Assembly (NCBI RefSeq): GCF_001669775.1
Contig: NZ_LXWK01000011.1
Span: forward strand, 248,001 to 312,000
DNA length: 64,000 nucleotides
Direction of reading: 5' to 3'
Origin: Rheinheimera sp. SA_1
Lineage (GTDB): Bacteria > Pseudomonadota > Gammaproteobacteria > Enterobacterales > Alteromonadaceae
The stretch's first letter is position 1; every line of letters begins with the position of its first letter. Of this stretch, positions 45,984 to 55,791 are shown piece by piece. The notes under the pieces are model-generated. The model had not been told where the DNA came from and searched no databases. It saw nothing but the letters and a program-made list of their open reading frames with translations. The position numbers were made by a program, and so were the translations under genes.

Positions 45984-46382
45984 ATTGATTTTCCTTGGAT
46001 CTTGGTCCGCATAGGCTGCAGGATTATTGTTCTAGTGATGCCGAATTCCTAGGATAGCACCAAAAGATCAAGTAGTTACAGTTTCGAAGCGGGAGGCTCA
46101 AAGCTGAAGTGCTTTGGCTGATGATTGCTTGTCTGGGGTTGTCTAAACTTGAAGTTTTGCGACTCGATTATAACAGAAAAGATCAGCTTGAAAAGAGCCT
46201 AAATTAACTGTCGCTAAACCTACGAATTTACAAAAATTAACTTTTTAATTTCATAAGCTTGAGATAAAAAAACCGGCAAAATGCCGGTTCTAAAAAAGGA
46301 GTTGGAACGAATAATTAGTCGCTGCTTATGCGACACGTCAACCAAAATGTTCACATCAGCTGCGTATCGCCACTCAACATCC
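45984..46382. other. Intergenic region upstream of the nucleoside transporter
   Basis: About 400 bases with no coding frame. The end near 46271-46289 holds AACCGGCA-AAA-TGCCGGTT, in reverse orientation followed by T7, the terminator of udk. The A/T-rich part near 46150-46260 probably holds the transporter promoter, but no clear boxes were identified. Confidence 0.6.
46264..46289 (-). terminator. Terminator of udk
   Basis: In reverse orientation AACCGGCA-TTT-TGCCGGTT is followed by a run of seven T, about 90 bases after the udk stop. Confidence 0.85.
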
Positions 46383-47012
46383 TCAAGCCAATAAAGCGCG
46401 AATTTTTGCCTTCATAATATCAATGGCAATTTCGTTTTTGCCACCACGTGTCACCACCAAATCAGCATATTGTTTGGATGGCGAAATAAACTCAAAAAAT
46501 GCCGGGCGCACGTAGTTTTCATATTGTTCGGTAATAGAAACTAAAGTCCGGCCACGGTCTTCCAAATCACGCTTGATTCGGCGCAGTAAACAGACATCCA
46601 ATGGCGTATCCATAAACACCGTAATATTAAACTGTTCGCGTAACCGCGCATCAGTTAACAATAAAATCCCTTCAACCAAAATGACTTTGGCCGGTTGGAC
46701 TTTGATGGTTTCGTTTTTGCGGGTGTGGGTTTTATAACAATATTGCGGCATCTCCACCGCCTTGCCTTCGCGCAGTTGCTGCAGATGCGCGGCCAATAAT
46801 TCATGTTCAAATGCGGCAGGATGGTCGTAGTTGGTCAGCACCCGCTGCTCCATCGACAAATGATCCTGATTACGATAATAGGCATCCTCTGCCAGCACGG
46901 AAATCCGCTCTCCACCAAATTCAGCAACAAGTTCCTGATAAACGGTTGATGCAAATAAACTTTTACCTGATGCAGAAGCACCGGCAATTGCAATGATGGT
47001 AGGTTTAGCCAC
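46383..47012 (-). CDS. udk: Uridine kinase
   Basis: Phosphorylates uridine and cytidine to their monophosphates in pyrimidine salvage. The 209-residue protein has the P-loop [11 protein letters not shown], the substrate segment [16 protein letters not shown] and [19 protein letters not shown], and [13 protein letters not shown] of the lid, all typical of Udk. It stands alone, ended by a strong terminator, within a neighbourhood of nucleoside uptake and salvage genes. Confidence 0.95.
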   Translation of the reverse strand: MAKPTIIAIAGASASGKSLFASTVYQELVAEFGGERISVLAEDAYYRNQDHLSMEQRVLTNYDHPAAFEHELLAAHLQQLREGKAVEMPQYCYKTHTRKNETIKVQPAKVILVEGILLLTDARLREQFNITVFMDTPLDVCLLRRIKRDLEDRGRTLVSITEQYENYVRPAFFEFISPSKQYADLVVTRGGKNEIAIDIMKAKIRALLA

Positions 47013-47209
47013 GGTTCGATTCTTATATGAGGTAATGACGGTTAATTATCGCCAATTTATCCGGAATTAGAAATAACAAATATGCGCAAATGCTGTAACA
47101 GCGGCAATTGGCACAAAGTTTTGGCGGAAAAGCAGTCAAAGCTGCAATACAGTTTGCCTGGTCGTCGCTGATGCTTGTGCCGGTGGCTGGAACTTCCATC
47201 TGCCAACGC

Positions 47210-47245
47210 AAAAAAAACGCCAGTACAAAGACTGGCGTTTTTTAC
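47210..47245. terminator. Bidirectional terminator after the TonB-dependent receptor
   Basis: AACGCCAGT-ACAAAG-ACTGGCGTT (47216-47239) is flanked by A7 on the left and T6 on the right, so it works in both directions. It ends the reverse-strand receptor gene 20-50 bases after its stop. Confidence 0.9.
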
Positions 47246-47263
47246 ACATCAAACAGCTTTAGA

Positions 47264-50200
47264 TTAGAAGTTGTAGCTTACGCCCAACTTGATCCGCCAC
47301 GTTGATTTTTCTGGGTAGAATTTATCCCAGTTGCGTTGGTTCGACGTGATGTTGTTGTAGATATATTGATTTGTAGCTTGGTCTAACGTGAAGTCAGCCA
47401 AAGTTACATCACCAAAATCATCGCCGTATTGTTTACCTTTGCTGCTGTCGATCAGGTTTAACAGGTTCTCTACGTTGAAGTAGATAGTCCCTTTATGGCC
47501 TTCAGCAAAACCTGGCACTTCCTGACGTACAGATAAATCAAGTGTGTTGATCCAAGGAGTCGTTGACACGCCTTTTGGCAGGTATTGACCCTGATATTTA
47601 TCCAGACCTAACTGCTCAACACGTTGCCAGAATGAAGCTTCTGCAGCTGGGTTGGCAAATTTAACCACTGTCTGATCGCCTTTCTTCGGAATAAACGGCA
47701 GGAAGTAGTTGTTGGTGGTACCTGGGCTTAACTGAATTGACGGGTTCGTCGCCGGGTTAGTACCGTTGAAGTCAGAGATGCCTAACAAGTAGTTGATTGG
47801 CTTGCCTGAACGACGTTCAAACCACAGGTTAACGTTGGTAGCATAACCAGAGAACAGCTCGGTTTCATAACCAAAGTTCACCACAAAACGGTGTTCAGTT
47901 TCGAAAGTTGAACGACCAACGATAGATTCGTTGCGGTTGATAACCGGGTTATTACCGTAGTTACTACCAGCAGTTGAACTGGTCGCCGGAGCACCTTCAG
48001 TAATATCCTGATTGGTGTAAGACGTCGTTACCGAAATACCAGTTTCCCAGTTTTTGCTCAGCATGGTGCTGAAAATCTTCGAACGACCGTCATCGTCGGC
48101 ATTGGTTAACATAATGTCAACTACGCCATCGGTATCACGATAAATTTTACGCTGACCATCCGGTGTGGTGCCAATTTGCTCAGAGGCCAGAATACTGACA
48201 TCACGCCACTGTGCACTGTCTTGCTTCTTCACGTACAGTAATTCTGTGGTCCAGTTGATGTCATCACCAATCAACGGCAGACTGAAGATGTAATCAGCAC
48301 CTAACAGAACACGCCAGTCAGACGGCAGATTGAAGTTTGGATCCACCAGGTTGGTGTTACCACCTGTTGTTACACCAGCAACTGCATTTTTCAGAGCTTG
48401 TGGCACTTCAGTAATTTTCACGCCAGTCAGGTTGCTCAGTGAACGATCACCGGTTCCGATACCAACGTTTGAGTAGCTGTTTGAAATCCAGACTGTTGGT
48501 TGACCACCAGAGAAACGACCCACACCACCACGCAGCGTTAAATCATCAGTTGCCGTGTATTTAAAGCCGGCACGTGGCAGGAAAATGTCGATACCATCTA
48601 AGTTTTCGGTATTGTCAAAACCAGTACGTGCTAACGAGAAGGCGTTTAATGCCGGTTTGTCGCTAGAGCCTAAACGCTCATAACGTAAACCGAAATTCAC
48701 AGCTAAATCATCGGTCAGCGACCATTCGTCATTGACGAATAAGGCATGCTCGTCACGAACAAATGCTGCAGCTGCATCATTGGCGTCATGGCTGATGGCA
48801 TTTTGATAACGAACAGATTGGGCAATCTGGTTCTGGAAGTTAGCAATGCTGCTGAAGCTGTACTGACCTTTGGTCCGTTGCAGGAACAGGTTGAAAATAT
48901 CCAGACGCTTGAACTGATAACCGAAGTTGATGCGGTGTTCATCCATCAGATAGTCGCCTTCAGCGGCTAAAATCCAGGTTTTCTTCTTCAGATCGTTAGC
49001 ATGGCGAGAAATATCGCTACCCAAAGCGATAGTTGCTGTCTGGGTGCCTGTACCGTTAAAACGTGGTACTAACACTGACACGTCACCAAAATCAGACAAA
49101 GATTTCTGTACAGTCGCAACATCCATATAAGTGGCGCTTAACTGGGTAGAAAAGTCTGAAGTCCAATCTGAATACAGTTGGAAGGCGTGGTTATTTAAAG
49201 TTTCTTCTTTGTTGTACCAGTTAGACGATAAACGCATGGTAGTCGTTGAAGACAGGTTACCTTGCGTCTGGTTGCCTTTGTTGTACTGGTAGGTATAAGC
49301 AGCACGGTGTTCGTCAGAAATGTTCCAGTCCAGCTTGATTAACAGCTTTTCGTCAGTTTCTTCCGGGATCACATTCCAGTCACCGGCGTCAACGCCGTAG
49401 ACTGTTTTGGCGATATTCACCACTTGATCGATTTGAGCTTGCGTTACTAACGAGGCATTCGCCAGACTGTTCGAAAGACCAGACGGACCCCATTCCAGTG
49501 GTGGCGTCGCATCGTACTGCTCGGCAGAAATAAAGAAGAACAGTTTATCCTGAACAACTGCACCGCCTAAAGTGGCACCAAACAGTTTGTTGTCAAACGT
49601 TAATGGCTGTTCACCCTTAGGGTTGGCTGCGGTAGTCGCAAAACGGTTTTCCGGAGTACCAGCCAGGCTGTCGTTTTTAATTTCGTATTTAAAGGAGCCA
49701 AACATTTCGTTGGCACCAGATTTGGTCACCGCGTTGATTTGGCCGCCCTGGAAACCACCGGCTTTAGCACTGAAAGGTGCCACGTCAATCGTAACCTGAT
49801 CCAGCGCATCAAAAGAGATTGGTGAACGTGTAGTTGGGTAACCGTTGGCATTCAAACCAAAATCATCGTTCTGGGAAATACCATCAATGCTGATGCTGTT
49901 AAAACGTGGGTTGCTACCCGCAACACTTAATTCACCGTCTTTTGCCGACAATACTGCCATCGGGTTGTTTTTAACGATATCTTTTAAATCGTTGTTAAAA
50001 CTTGGAGCATTCTTAATGTCATCCGCGCCGAAATAGCTGCTGCTGCCGTTGGTGCCGCTGGCAACCACAGCACCAGTCACAGCAATACGCTCGACGTTTT
50101 CAGCTTGTAATTGTTTATTTAACTGGAAAGTGTCACCCAGTTGCAGATAGATGTCTTCAACGGTTTCATCTGCATAAGTTTCTGAGTCAACGATAATTTT

Positions 50201-50428
50201 ATAAGGGCCGCCAACACGTAAACCAGCAGCAACAAAGCTACCTGAATCATTGGTGGTCACAGTACGGCTGGTGCCTGAAGGCACGTGCAGAATGATTACT
50301 TTAGTGCCTGCGGCAGGTGCGCCTTCAGGGTTTGAAATCCGACCGCGAACTGCTGATGAAGTATCAGCCATCGCATAGCTTGAACTCAAGGCCACGGCAA
50401 CGGCCATAGCAATATGTCTCATTTTCAT
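47264..50428 (-). CDS. TonB-dependent receptor with carboxypeptidase-like regulatory domain (Oar-like)
   Basis: An outer-membrane protein of about 1054 residues: signal peptide (MRHIAMAVAVALSSSYAMA), a carboxypeptidase-regulatory-like beta-sandwich (about 26-110), plug domain (about 125-240; ISIDGISQNDDFGLNANG), and a long beta-barrel ending in aromatic Phe (IKLGVSYNF), the BAM recognition signal. Such Oar-like receptors take up large substrates such as peptides, oligosaccharides or nucleic-acid fragments. The position beside a secreted EEP hydrolase and nucleoside salvage genes may point to nucleic-acid use (inference). The start at ATG 50428 is preferred over an upstream GTG. Confidence 0.93.
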   Translation of the reverse strand: MKMRHIAMAVAVALSSSYAMADTSSAVRGRISNPEGAPAAGTKVIILHVPSGTSRTVTTNDSGSFVAAGLRVGGPYKIIVDSETYADETVEDIYLQLGDTFQLNKQLQAENVERIAVTGAVVASGTNGSSSYFGADDIKNAPSFNNDLKDIVKNNPMAVLSAKDGELSVAGSNPRFNSISIDGISQNDDFGLNANGYPTTRSPISFDALDQVTIDVAPFSAKAGGFQGGQINAVTKSGANEMFGSFKYEIKNDSLAGTPENRFATTAANPKGEQPLTFDNKLFGATLGGAVVQDKLFFFISAEQYDATPPLEWGPSGLSNSLANASLVTQAQIDQVVNIAKTVYGVDAGDWNVIPEETDEKLLIKLDWNISDEHRAAYTYQYNKGNQTQGNLSSTTTMRLSSNWYNKEETLNNHAFQLYSDWTSDFSTQLSATYMDVATVQKSLSDFGDVSVLVPRFNGTGTQTATIALGSDISRHANDLKKKTWILAAEGDYLMDEHRINFGYQFKRLDIFNLFLQRTKGQYSFSSIANFQNQIAQSVRYQNAISHDANDAAAAFVRDEHALFVNDEWSLTDDLAVNFGLRYERLGSSDKPALNAFSLARTGFDNTENLDGIDIFLPRAGFKYTATDDLTLRGGVGRFSGGQPTVWISNSYSNVGIGTGDRSLSNLTGVKITEVPQALKNAVAGVTTGGNTNLVDPNFNLPSDWRVLLGADYIFSLPLIGDDINWTTELLYVKKQDSAQWRDVSILASEQIGTTPDGQRKIYRDTDGVVDIMLTNADDDGRSKIFSTMLSKNWETGISVTTSYTNQDITEGAPATSSTAGSNYGNNPVINRNESIVGRSTFETEHRFVVNFGYETELFSGYATNVNLWFERRSGKPINYLLGISDFNGTNPATNPSIQLSPGTTNNYFLPFIPKKGDQTVVKFANPAAEASFWQRVEQLGLDKYQGQYLPKGVSTTPWINTLDLSVRQEVPGFAEGHKGTIYFNVENLLNLIDSSKGKQYGDDFGDVTLADFTLDQATNQYIYNNITSNQRNWDKFYPEKSTWRIKLGVSYNF

Positions 50429-50440
50429 ATCTGTTTTCAC

Positions 50441-50798
50441 CCGGTAGTTGTAGGTTTTCTCGAACCCTGATTAAAGCCAAATCTTGTTTTAAGTTTGGGA
50501 GACAAGCTTAACGCAGTAACATTACGTTTTTCTTACATTAGAAATTGACCTTAAATATTTTTCAGGTCAGATGAACTAACCTTTTAGTTTATGGTCAACG
50601 CGCTTGTTGTCAAACGAGTGTAACATATCAGACCAGAAATATGCAGGCACTCTAATTAAGTTTGATTAAAATTTCGCTGCAATTTGTTGCTAAAATCAGC
50701 AATCTAGCCATCTAATTGCAATATATCTGGGGTATAACCGCCATTCTGGTTATGCTCAACGCTAAAGTACTCGTCAACATCTACCCTGGAATTTTGTT
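50441..50798. other. Divergent intergenic region of the receptor and EEP genes
   Basis: About 360 bases, A/T-rich and non-coding. It contains the receptor promoter at 50586-50613, leaving a leader of roughly 140 bases. The EEP gene must have its promoter near 50700-50770; no clear pair was identified. Confidence 0.6.
50586..50613 (-). promoter_or_regulatory. Probable promoter of the TonB-dependent receptor gene
   Basis: In reverse orientation TTGACA and TAAACT are separated by 16 bases, the only near-consensus pair in this region. Transcription would start about 140 bases before the ATG. Confidence 0.55.
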
Positions 50799-51968
50799 AT
50801 GAATCGTTCCGCCATACTATTGGCTATGCTCCCTGTTTGGTTTGGAGGTTTTTCGGTGACTGCAACTGAGTTAACTGTCGCAACCTTTAATGTAAGCATG
50901 GAAGCGGAAAACTATGTCGATAAAAGTGCCCCTATTGGCCCGGATGTGCTGGCGACTTTGCTGAAAAAAGGCGATCACCCGCAAATTCGTAATATTGCCG
51001 CGATCATTCAGCAAGTTCAGCCGGATATTATTCTGCTGAACGAATTTGACTATATCGCTGACCCTGCCAAAGGTGTGCAGTTGTTTATCGACAACTACCT
51101 GACAAAACCACAACAAGGTGGCACGCCACAGCTTTATCCTTATCACTATTACAGCACTGTGAATACCGGCCAGCCGAGTGGCTTTGACTTAAATAACGAT
51201 GGTCAGATCAATACACCGGGCGAAGATGCCTGGGGATTTGGTAAATATCCGGGCCAATACGGTATGGTGTTGTTGTCGAAGTTCCCGATTGATCAGCAAA
51301 ACATCCGTACTTTTCAGCATTTTAAATGGAAAGACCTGCCGGGGCACAAAGTCACCAGCAAAGCTGATGGTAGCCCATGGTTCAGTGCTGAAGCCTGGCA
51401 ACAAATGCCGTTATCCAGTAAATCGCATTGGGATGTGCCTGTCACCATCAATGGCAAAACGTTACACATTCTAGCCAGTCACCCAACTCCACCGGTGTTT
51501 GATGGCGCAGAAAACCGCAACGGCAACCGCAATCACGATGAAGTGAAGTTTTGGGTTGATTACCTGTCGGGTCAATCTTATATGGTGGATGATCAAGGCA
51601 AAACTGGTGGTTATGCTGCCAAAGCGCCATTTGTGATTGTCGGTGATTTGAATTCATCTCCAAATGAAGGTGATGCGTTTCGTGATGCAATTCAGGCGTT
51701 AACCCAACACAAATTGATCAATAGCGACTTTACCCCACAAAGCAAAGGCGGCAGCCTACACTCTCCGGATAAACCACATGGCGCCAGTCATACCGCCGGT
51801 TGGCGGATGCGCGCCGACTATGTCTTACCTGCTAAAAATGGCCTGAAATATCTGAGTAGCGGCGTGTTTTGGCCAGCTCCGGGAGAAGCACTGCATGAAG
51901 TGGTGAATAGCCGGGGTTCAAGCTCGGATCACCGGTTGGTGTGGGTGAAGTTGCAGCTTCCTGAATAG
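50799..51968 (+). CDS. Secreted endonuclease/exonuclease/phosphatase family protein
   Basis: A 389-residue protein with a signal peptide (AILLAMLPVWFGGFSVTATE). EEP-fold motifs are seen: TVATFNVSMEAEN (Asn), IILLNEFDYI (metal Glu), FVIVGDLNSSPNEGDAF (Asp/Asn pair) and SSDHRLVWVKL (catalytic His). A DLNNDGQINTPGED stretch near 130 looks like an EF-hand-type calcium loop. It could be a nuclease or phosphodiesterase supplying nucleosides or phosphate. Followed by a strong terminator. Confidence 0.9.
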   Translation: MNRSAILLAMLPVWFGGFSVTATELTVATFNVSMEAENYVDKSAPIGPDVLATLLKKGDHPQIRNIAAIIQQVQPDIILLNEFDYIADPAKGVQLFIDNYLTKPQQGGTPQLYPYHYYSTVNTGQPSGFDLNNDGQINTPGEDAWGFGKYPGQYGMVLLSKFPIDQQNIRTFQHFKWKDLPGHKVTSKADGSPWFSAEAWQQMPLSSKSHWDVPVTINGKTLHILASHPTPPVFDGAENRNGNRNHDEVKFWVDYLSGQSYMVDDQGKTGGYAAKAPFVIVGDLNSSPNEGDAFRDAIQALTQHKLINSDFTPQSKGGSLHSPDKPHGASHTAGWRMRADYVLPAKNGLKYLSSGVFWPAPGEALHEVVNSRGSSSDHRLVWVKLQLPE

Positions 51969-52022
51969 GTTGCATTTAATATTTGATGACGACCCAAATG
52001 AAAAAAGCAGCGAATGTGAAGT

Positions 52023-52064
52023 GACCCCCACTAGTTGGACATTCCAATTACTGGGGGTCTTTTT
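52023..52064 (+). terminator. Terminator of the EEP gene
   Basis: GACCCCCA...TGGGGGTC with an inner TTGG/CCAA stem is followed by TTTTT on the forward strand, 55 bases after the stop codon. Confidence 0.9.
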
Positions 52065-52080
52065 ATACCCAAAATCATTG

Positions 52081-52222
52081 GAGATGCGGGTAGGCGACTA
52101 GAGAGTGAGGCTGGAGCGCCAGCCCGGCCCGGAGCATAGTTGTCCTATGTGACTGGCCGCGCTGGCGTTCCAGTCGGACTGACGCTTCAGCGAACGAGCG
52201 ACGGCAACAACCCCGCATCTTC
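52081..52222. repeat. Long imperfect inverted repeat (MITE-like)
   Basis: GAGATGCGGG at 52081 matches the inverted CCCCGCATCTTC at 52211-52222, and inner parts pair too: GGCTGGAGCGCCAGCCCGG opposite CCGCGCTGGCGTTCCAGTC, with CATAGTTGTCCTATG at the tip. The whole segment can fold into one 140-base hairpin. No coding capacity. Probably a dispersed genomic element. Confidence 0.75.
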
Positions 52223-52236
52223 AAGGATGAAGGGTC

Positions 52237-52707
52237 TCATTGCTCCGCAAGCGGCGCGCTGTAGGCCAGCTCCATATCCCAGGGCAACTGGATCCAGGTG
52301 TCCTGTTCAATATCAGTCACATATTTATCAACCAGCGGTTTGCCCTGTGGTTTGGCATAGACTGTCACAAAACAAGCCAGTGGAAAGTGTTCGCGCAACG
52401 CTTTGGCTGTTTCGCCGGTATCGACCAAATCGTCCACAATCAATAACTTCGGGCTATCCTGCAACGCAGCATCTTTTAAAATCTTCAACTCACGTTGTTG
52501 ATCATGGTCGTAACTCGACACACAAATACTGTCAACGACCCGGATATTCAGCTCACGCGCCAAAATGGCTGCCGGGACTAAACCACCACGGCTGACTGCG
52601 ACAATACTGTCGAACTCGCCGTTTAAGCACATTTTCGCCAGTTCCTTGGTCGCGCGGTGAAACGCTTCCCAGGATACATAAAACATTTTGTTGGTGGTCA
52701 ATGACAT
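52237..52707 (-). CDS. gpt: Xanthine-guanine phosphoribosyltransferase
   Basis: Converts xanthine and guanine with PRPP into XMP and GMP. The 156-residue protein has the PRPP-binding LLIVDDLVDTGETAKAL motif, the flexible loop VSSYDHDQQRELKIL and FYVSWEAFHRATKELA at the N-terminus, all fitting Gpt. It lies 13 bases after deoD, so purine bases released by DeoD can be used directly. Ends near a MITE-like hairpin. Confidence 0.92.
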   Translation of the reverse strand: MSLTTNKMFYVSWEAFHRATKELAKMCLNGEFDSIVAVSRGGLVPAAILARELNIRVVDSICVSSYDHDQQRELKILKDAALQDSPKLLIVDDLVDTGETAKALREHFPLACFVTVYAKPQGKPLVDKYVTDIEQDTWIQLPWDMELAYSAPLAEQ

Positions 52708-52720
52708 GCTGGTTCTCCGG

Positions 52721-53422
52721 TTATGCCAGGGCTAAGGCAATTTCAACCATTTCGTTAAAGCTGGTTTGACGCTCGTCCGGGCTTAATGATTCACCGGTAC
52801 GGATATGATCCGACACTGTCATAATCGCCAGCGCATTGATGCCATACTCGGCGGCAACGCCGTATAAACCGGCCGCTTCCATCTCGACACCCAAAATTCC
52901 ATATTTTTCAAGGGTATCAAACAGTTGTGCGTCCGGATTGTAAAACAGATCTGAGGTAAACACGTTACCCACTTTCACGCCGATATTTTTGGCACGGGCA
53001 GCAGCAACGGCACGTTCTAACAACTCAAAACTGGCCAGCGCCGCAAAATCCATGCCCTGCAAGCGGTTACGGTTCACCGCAGAATCGGTGCTGGCACCCA
53101 TTGCGACCACGACTTCCCGAACTTTGACTGATAACGGTAAACCACCACAAGAACCAATACGGATGATATTTTTCACACCGTAATATTTAACCAGTTCAGT
53201 GGCATAAATCGACATCGATGGCACGCCCATGCCTGAGCCCATCACGCTGACCGGTTTACCCTGATATTTACCGGTAAAACCGTACATGTTGCGTACAGTG
53301 TTGACGCAAACTACGTCCGTTAAAAAAGTGTCGGCGATGTGCTTGGCGCGCAGTGGATCACCTGGCATTAAAACCGTTTCGGCAAAAGCGCCAACGTCGG
53401 CGTGAATATGAGGAGTAGTCAT
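52721..53422 (-). CDS. deoD: Purine nucleoside phosphorylase, DeoD type
   Basis: Cleaves purine (deoxy)nucleosides with phosphate to base and pentose-1-phosphate; hexameric in the cytoplasm. The 233-residue protein begins [25 protein letters not shown], with [14 protein letters not shown] (phosphate site), [13 protein letters not shown] (ribose site) and [11 protein letters not shown] carrying the catalytic Asp. Situated between deoB and gpt; 100 bases from deoB with a tandem repeat in the gap. Confidence 0.97.
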   Translation of the reverse strand: MTTPHIHADVGAFAETVLMPGDPLRAKHIADTFLTDVVCVNTVRNMYGFTGKYQGKPVSVMGSGMGVPSMSIYATELVKYYGVKNIIRIGSCGGLPLSVKVREVVVAMGASTDSAVNRNRLQGMDFAALASFELLERAVAAARAKNIGVKVGNVFTSDLFYNPDAQLFDTLEKYGILGVEMEAAGLYGVAAEYGINALAIMTVSDHIRTGESLSPDERQTSFNEMVEIALALA

Positions 53423-53435
53423 CTGAAATCTCTTT

Positions 53436-53474
53436 TCGTTAAAAAATAAGTCGTTAAAAAATACGTCGTTAATT
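53436..53474. repeat. 15-bp tandem repeat between deoB and deoD
   Basis: TCGTTAAAAAATAAG is followed by TCGTTAAAAAATACG and a partial TCGTTAATT. It lies just upstream of the deoD ribosome-binding region in the non-coding gap. Copy number could affect co-expression. Confidence 0.8.
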
Positions 53475-53524
53475 GCACCGTCGAACTATCAAAAGTCGAA
53501 GCGCAACAAGTCTTACATAATCAG

Positions 53525-54745
53525 TTATTCATTCTTCAACTTGGTCAGGCTTAAGAAAGATTCACCATAAGCCAGCGGTGCCAAACCAAAAAACTCGGCC
53601 AGCGTCTGCCCCATATCGGCGAACGTCTTCCGTTCACCTAGGTTTACCGGCGCAACTTTAGGGCCACTAAACAATACCGGCACGTATTCGCGGGTATGCT
53701 CGGTACCGATCCAGGTCGGATCGCAACCATGATCGGCGGTCATCAGCAACACTGAATCAGGCCCAAGCGCGGCGGTCAGCTCCGGCAAACGGCTGTCAAA
53801 ATATTCCAGCGCTTCGCCATAACCAATCGCATCACGGCGATGGCCATAGTTCTGATCAAAATCGACTAAATTGGTAAAAATCAGACTGCGATCCGGCGCC
53901 GCGGCATATTCCAGCAAGGTTTTATCAACCAGCGCCGCCAGACCATTGGCTTTCACCTCTTTGCTAACCCCTTGATGGGCATAAATATCAGCGATTTTAC
54001 CGATACTCACCACAGTGCCACCACTTTCAGTCAGTTTATCCAACAAGGTTGGCGCTGGTGGTAACACTGAATAATCACGGCGATTACCTGTACGGGCATA
54101 ATTGTCAGGTGCATCGCCCAGAAATGGTCGCGCAATCACCCGGCCGATATTGTAGGGATCTAACAATTCACGGGCGATTTCGCAAAACTGGTACAGCCGT
54201 TCCAAACCAAAATGCTGTTCATGCGCCGCCACCTGAAACACGCTGTCGGCCGAGGTATAACAAATCGGCAAGCCGGTGGTGACATGTTCATCGCCTAAGC
54301 GGACCAAGATATCGGTACCGGAAGCATGGCAATTACCAAGAATACCGGCGACACCTGCCCGAGCGCATAACTCGTCAATTAACTCTTTCGGAAAACTCTG
54401 ATTTTTGGCGTGGAAATAGCCCCAGTCAAACAACACCGGTACCCCGGCGATTTCCCAGTGACCACTTGGTGTGTCTTTGCCGCTGGAAAGCTCCGCAGCA
54501 CAACCATAAGCACCGGCGACCGGTTCATGGTCGGCGACTGCTGCCATTTCTGACGATGCGGTAAAAGCGGCTTTGACCAGACCGAGTCTGGCCAAATTAG
54601 GTAACGCCAGTTGGCGGCCTTTTGCTTTGGCAAAGGCGCGGGCAATACTGGTAAATGTGTTGGCACCCGTGTCGCCAAATTTGTCTGCATCCGGTGCACT
54701 GCCAATGCCAAAACTATCCAACACCAGAATGATTGCTTTTGTCAT
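53525..54745 (-). CDS. deoB: Phosphopentomutase
   Basis: Interconverts (deoxy)ribose-1-phosphate and -5-phosphate, linking nucleoside breakdown to central metabolism. The 406-residue protein has the alkaline-phosphatase fold with di-manganese ligands: [19 protein letters not shown] (Asp), [16 protein letters not shown] (Asp/His) and [19 protein letters not shown] (Asp, His, His). Active-site Thr lies in [12 protein letters not shown]. First gene of deoB-deoD-gpt. Confidence 0.97.
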   Translation of the reverse strand: MTKAIILVLDSFGIGSAPDADKFGDTGANTFTSIARAFAKAKGRQLALPNLARLGLVKAAFTASSEMAAVADHEPVAGAYGCAAELSSGKDTPSGHWEIAGVPVLFDWGYFHAKNQSFPKELIDELCARAGVAGILGNCHASGTDILVRLGDEHVTTGLPICYTSADSVFQVAAHEQHFGLERLYQFCEIARELLDPYNIGRVIARPFLGDAPDNYARTGNRRDYSVLPPAPTLLDKLTESGGTVVSIGKIADIYAHQGVSKEVKANGLAALVDKTLLEYAAAPDRSLIFTNLVDFDQNYGHRRDAIGYGEALEYFDSRLPELTAALGPDSVLLMTADHGCDPTWIGTEHTREYVPVLFSGPKVAPVNLGERKTFADMGQTLAEFFGLAPLAYGESFLSLTKLKNE

Positions 54746-55090
54746 TTTTCTACCTCAGCCAGGAGATCTGATTTAATCCCCGGCAATTGACGGAGCACAG
54801 AGTCTGTTATTAACCATAGCTCAGCCACATCAGGCAGCGAGCACCGCAAAATCAACAGCTCAAAAAACCAGCAATTCAACAAAAAATAAAAAGGGCACGC
54901 AGCTTAGAACGAATTTATTCAATTAGCAATAACTGAATCAAGCTGCTCATCAACCACTAACATTACTGAAAAAAAATTAACTGAACCTGGCAAATTGCTC
55001 TCTTTAAAAGTGGCAAAAGCAGCGCTGTGGAATTCGGAACTTTAAGATAACTAAGGGTGATGTATATACTTTTAAAGTTAATTTTTCAGA
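54746..55090. other. Intergenic region upstream of deoB
   Basis: A/T-rich, about 345 bases, non-coding. It must include the deoB promoter and any nucleoside-responsive operator; no clear palindrome or -35/-10 pair was identified. Confidence 0.5.
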
Positions 55091-55120
55091 AAAAAAAGGC
55101 CAGTCTGTTGACTGGCCTTT
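55091..55120 (-). terminator. Terminator of the tRNA-Phe/Thr operon
   Basis: In reverse orientation AAAGGCCAGT-6-ACTGGCCTTT is followed by T-rich sequence directly after the last tRNA-Phe. Confidence 0.9.
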
Positions 55121-55127
55121 CTTAGAG

Positions 55128-55203
55128 TGGTGCCCAGAGGCGGAATCGAACCACCGACACGCGGATTTTCAATCCGCTGCTCTACCGACTGAGCTATCTG
55201 GGC
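55128..55203 (-). tRNA. tRNA-Phe (anticodon GAA)
   Basis: A 76-base cloverleaf starting GCCCAGATAGCTCAGTCGGT with anticodon loop TTGAAAA (GAA), T-arm GGTTCGATTCC and encoded CCA. Identical to the copy at 55385. Confidence 0.97.
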
Positions 55204-55241
55204 AAAACTGGTCTTCATTGTACTTTATATCAGTACATAAA

Positions 55242-55317
<76 letters not shown>

Positions 55318-55384
55318 TTTGTTCAATGAAGAGAACACTGTAGTGAACTGATAACGAAGGGAAATCAACACACCATAAAATTTA

Positions 55385-55460
55385 TGGTGCCCAGAGGCGG
55401 AATCGAACCACCGACACGCGGATTTTCAATCCGCTGCTCTACCGACTGAGCTATCTGGGC
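55385..55460 (-). tRNA. tRNA-Phe (anticodon GAA), second copy
   Basis: Same sequence as 55128-55203 and first in the operon. The Phe-Thr-Phe order suggests duplication of one tRNA-Phe around tRNA-Thr. Confidence 0.97.
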
Positions 55461-55470
55461 AACGGGGGGT

Positions 55471-55499
55471 ATTAAACGGATTTTGCCCTGGCAAGTCAA
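55471..55499 (-). promoter_or_regulatory. tRNA operon promoter
   Basis: In reverse orientation TTGACT and TTTAAT are separated by 17 bases, followed by a CCCCCC discriminator typical of stringent control. It is 11 bases before the first tRNA-Phe. Confidence 0.75.
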
Positions 55500-55791
55500 C
55501 TTTTTTTTGCCAGTTCTGCACTGACAGCCTAGAACTTGAGCAAACTGCTGCTTTTTCAGCATATCTACCGCTATTTCATCTAACAATAACTTGCGTTGCT
55601 TGTCTGATCACAGGCTACGCCAACAGGATGGCCGGCGATATAAAATCAACGATCTGACACAAGTGACTAAAGTCTCTCAGCGGATTAAAGATAACTAATT
55701 GATTAAAAACTGATAAAAGACTGGAGCCCCGCCTTAAAACCGTTAGAATTAAATTTATGGTTATTTTGTAATCTCTCGGGTCGGTTCTGAC

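Noticed and set aside
52140..52595. Forward 151-residue frame opposite gpt
   Set aside because: Lies over the MITE-like hairpin and antisense to gpt, with no family resemblance.
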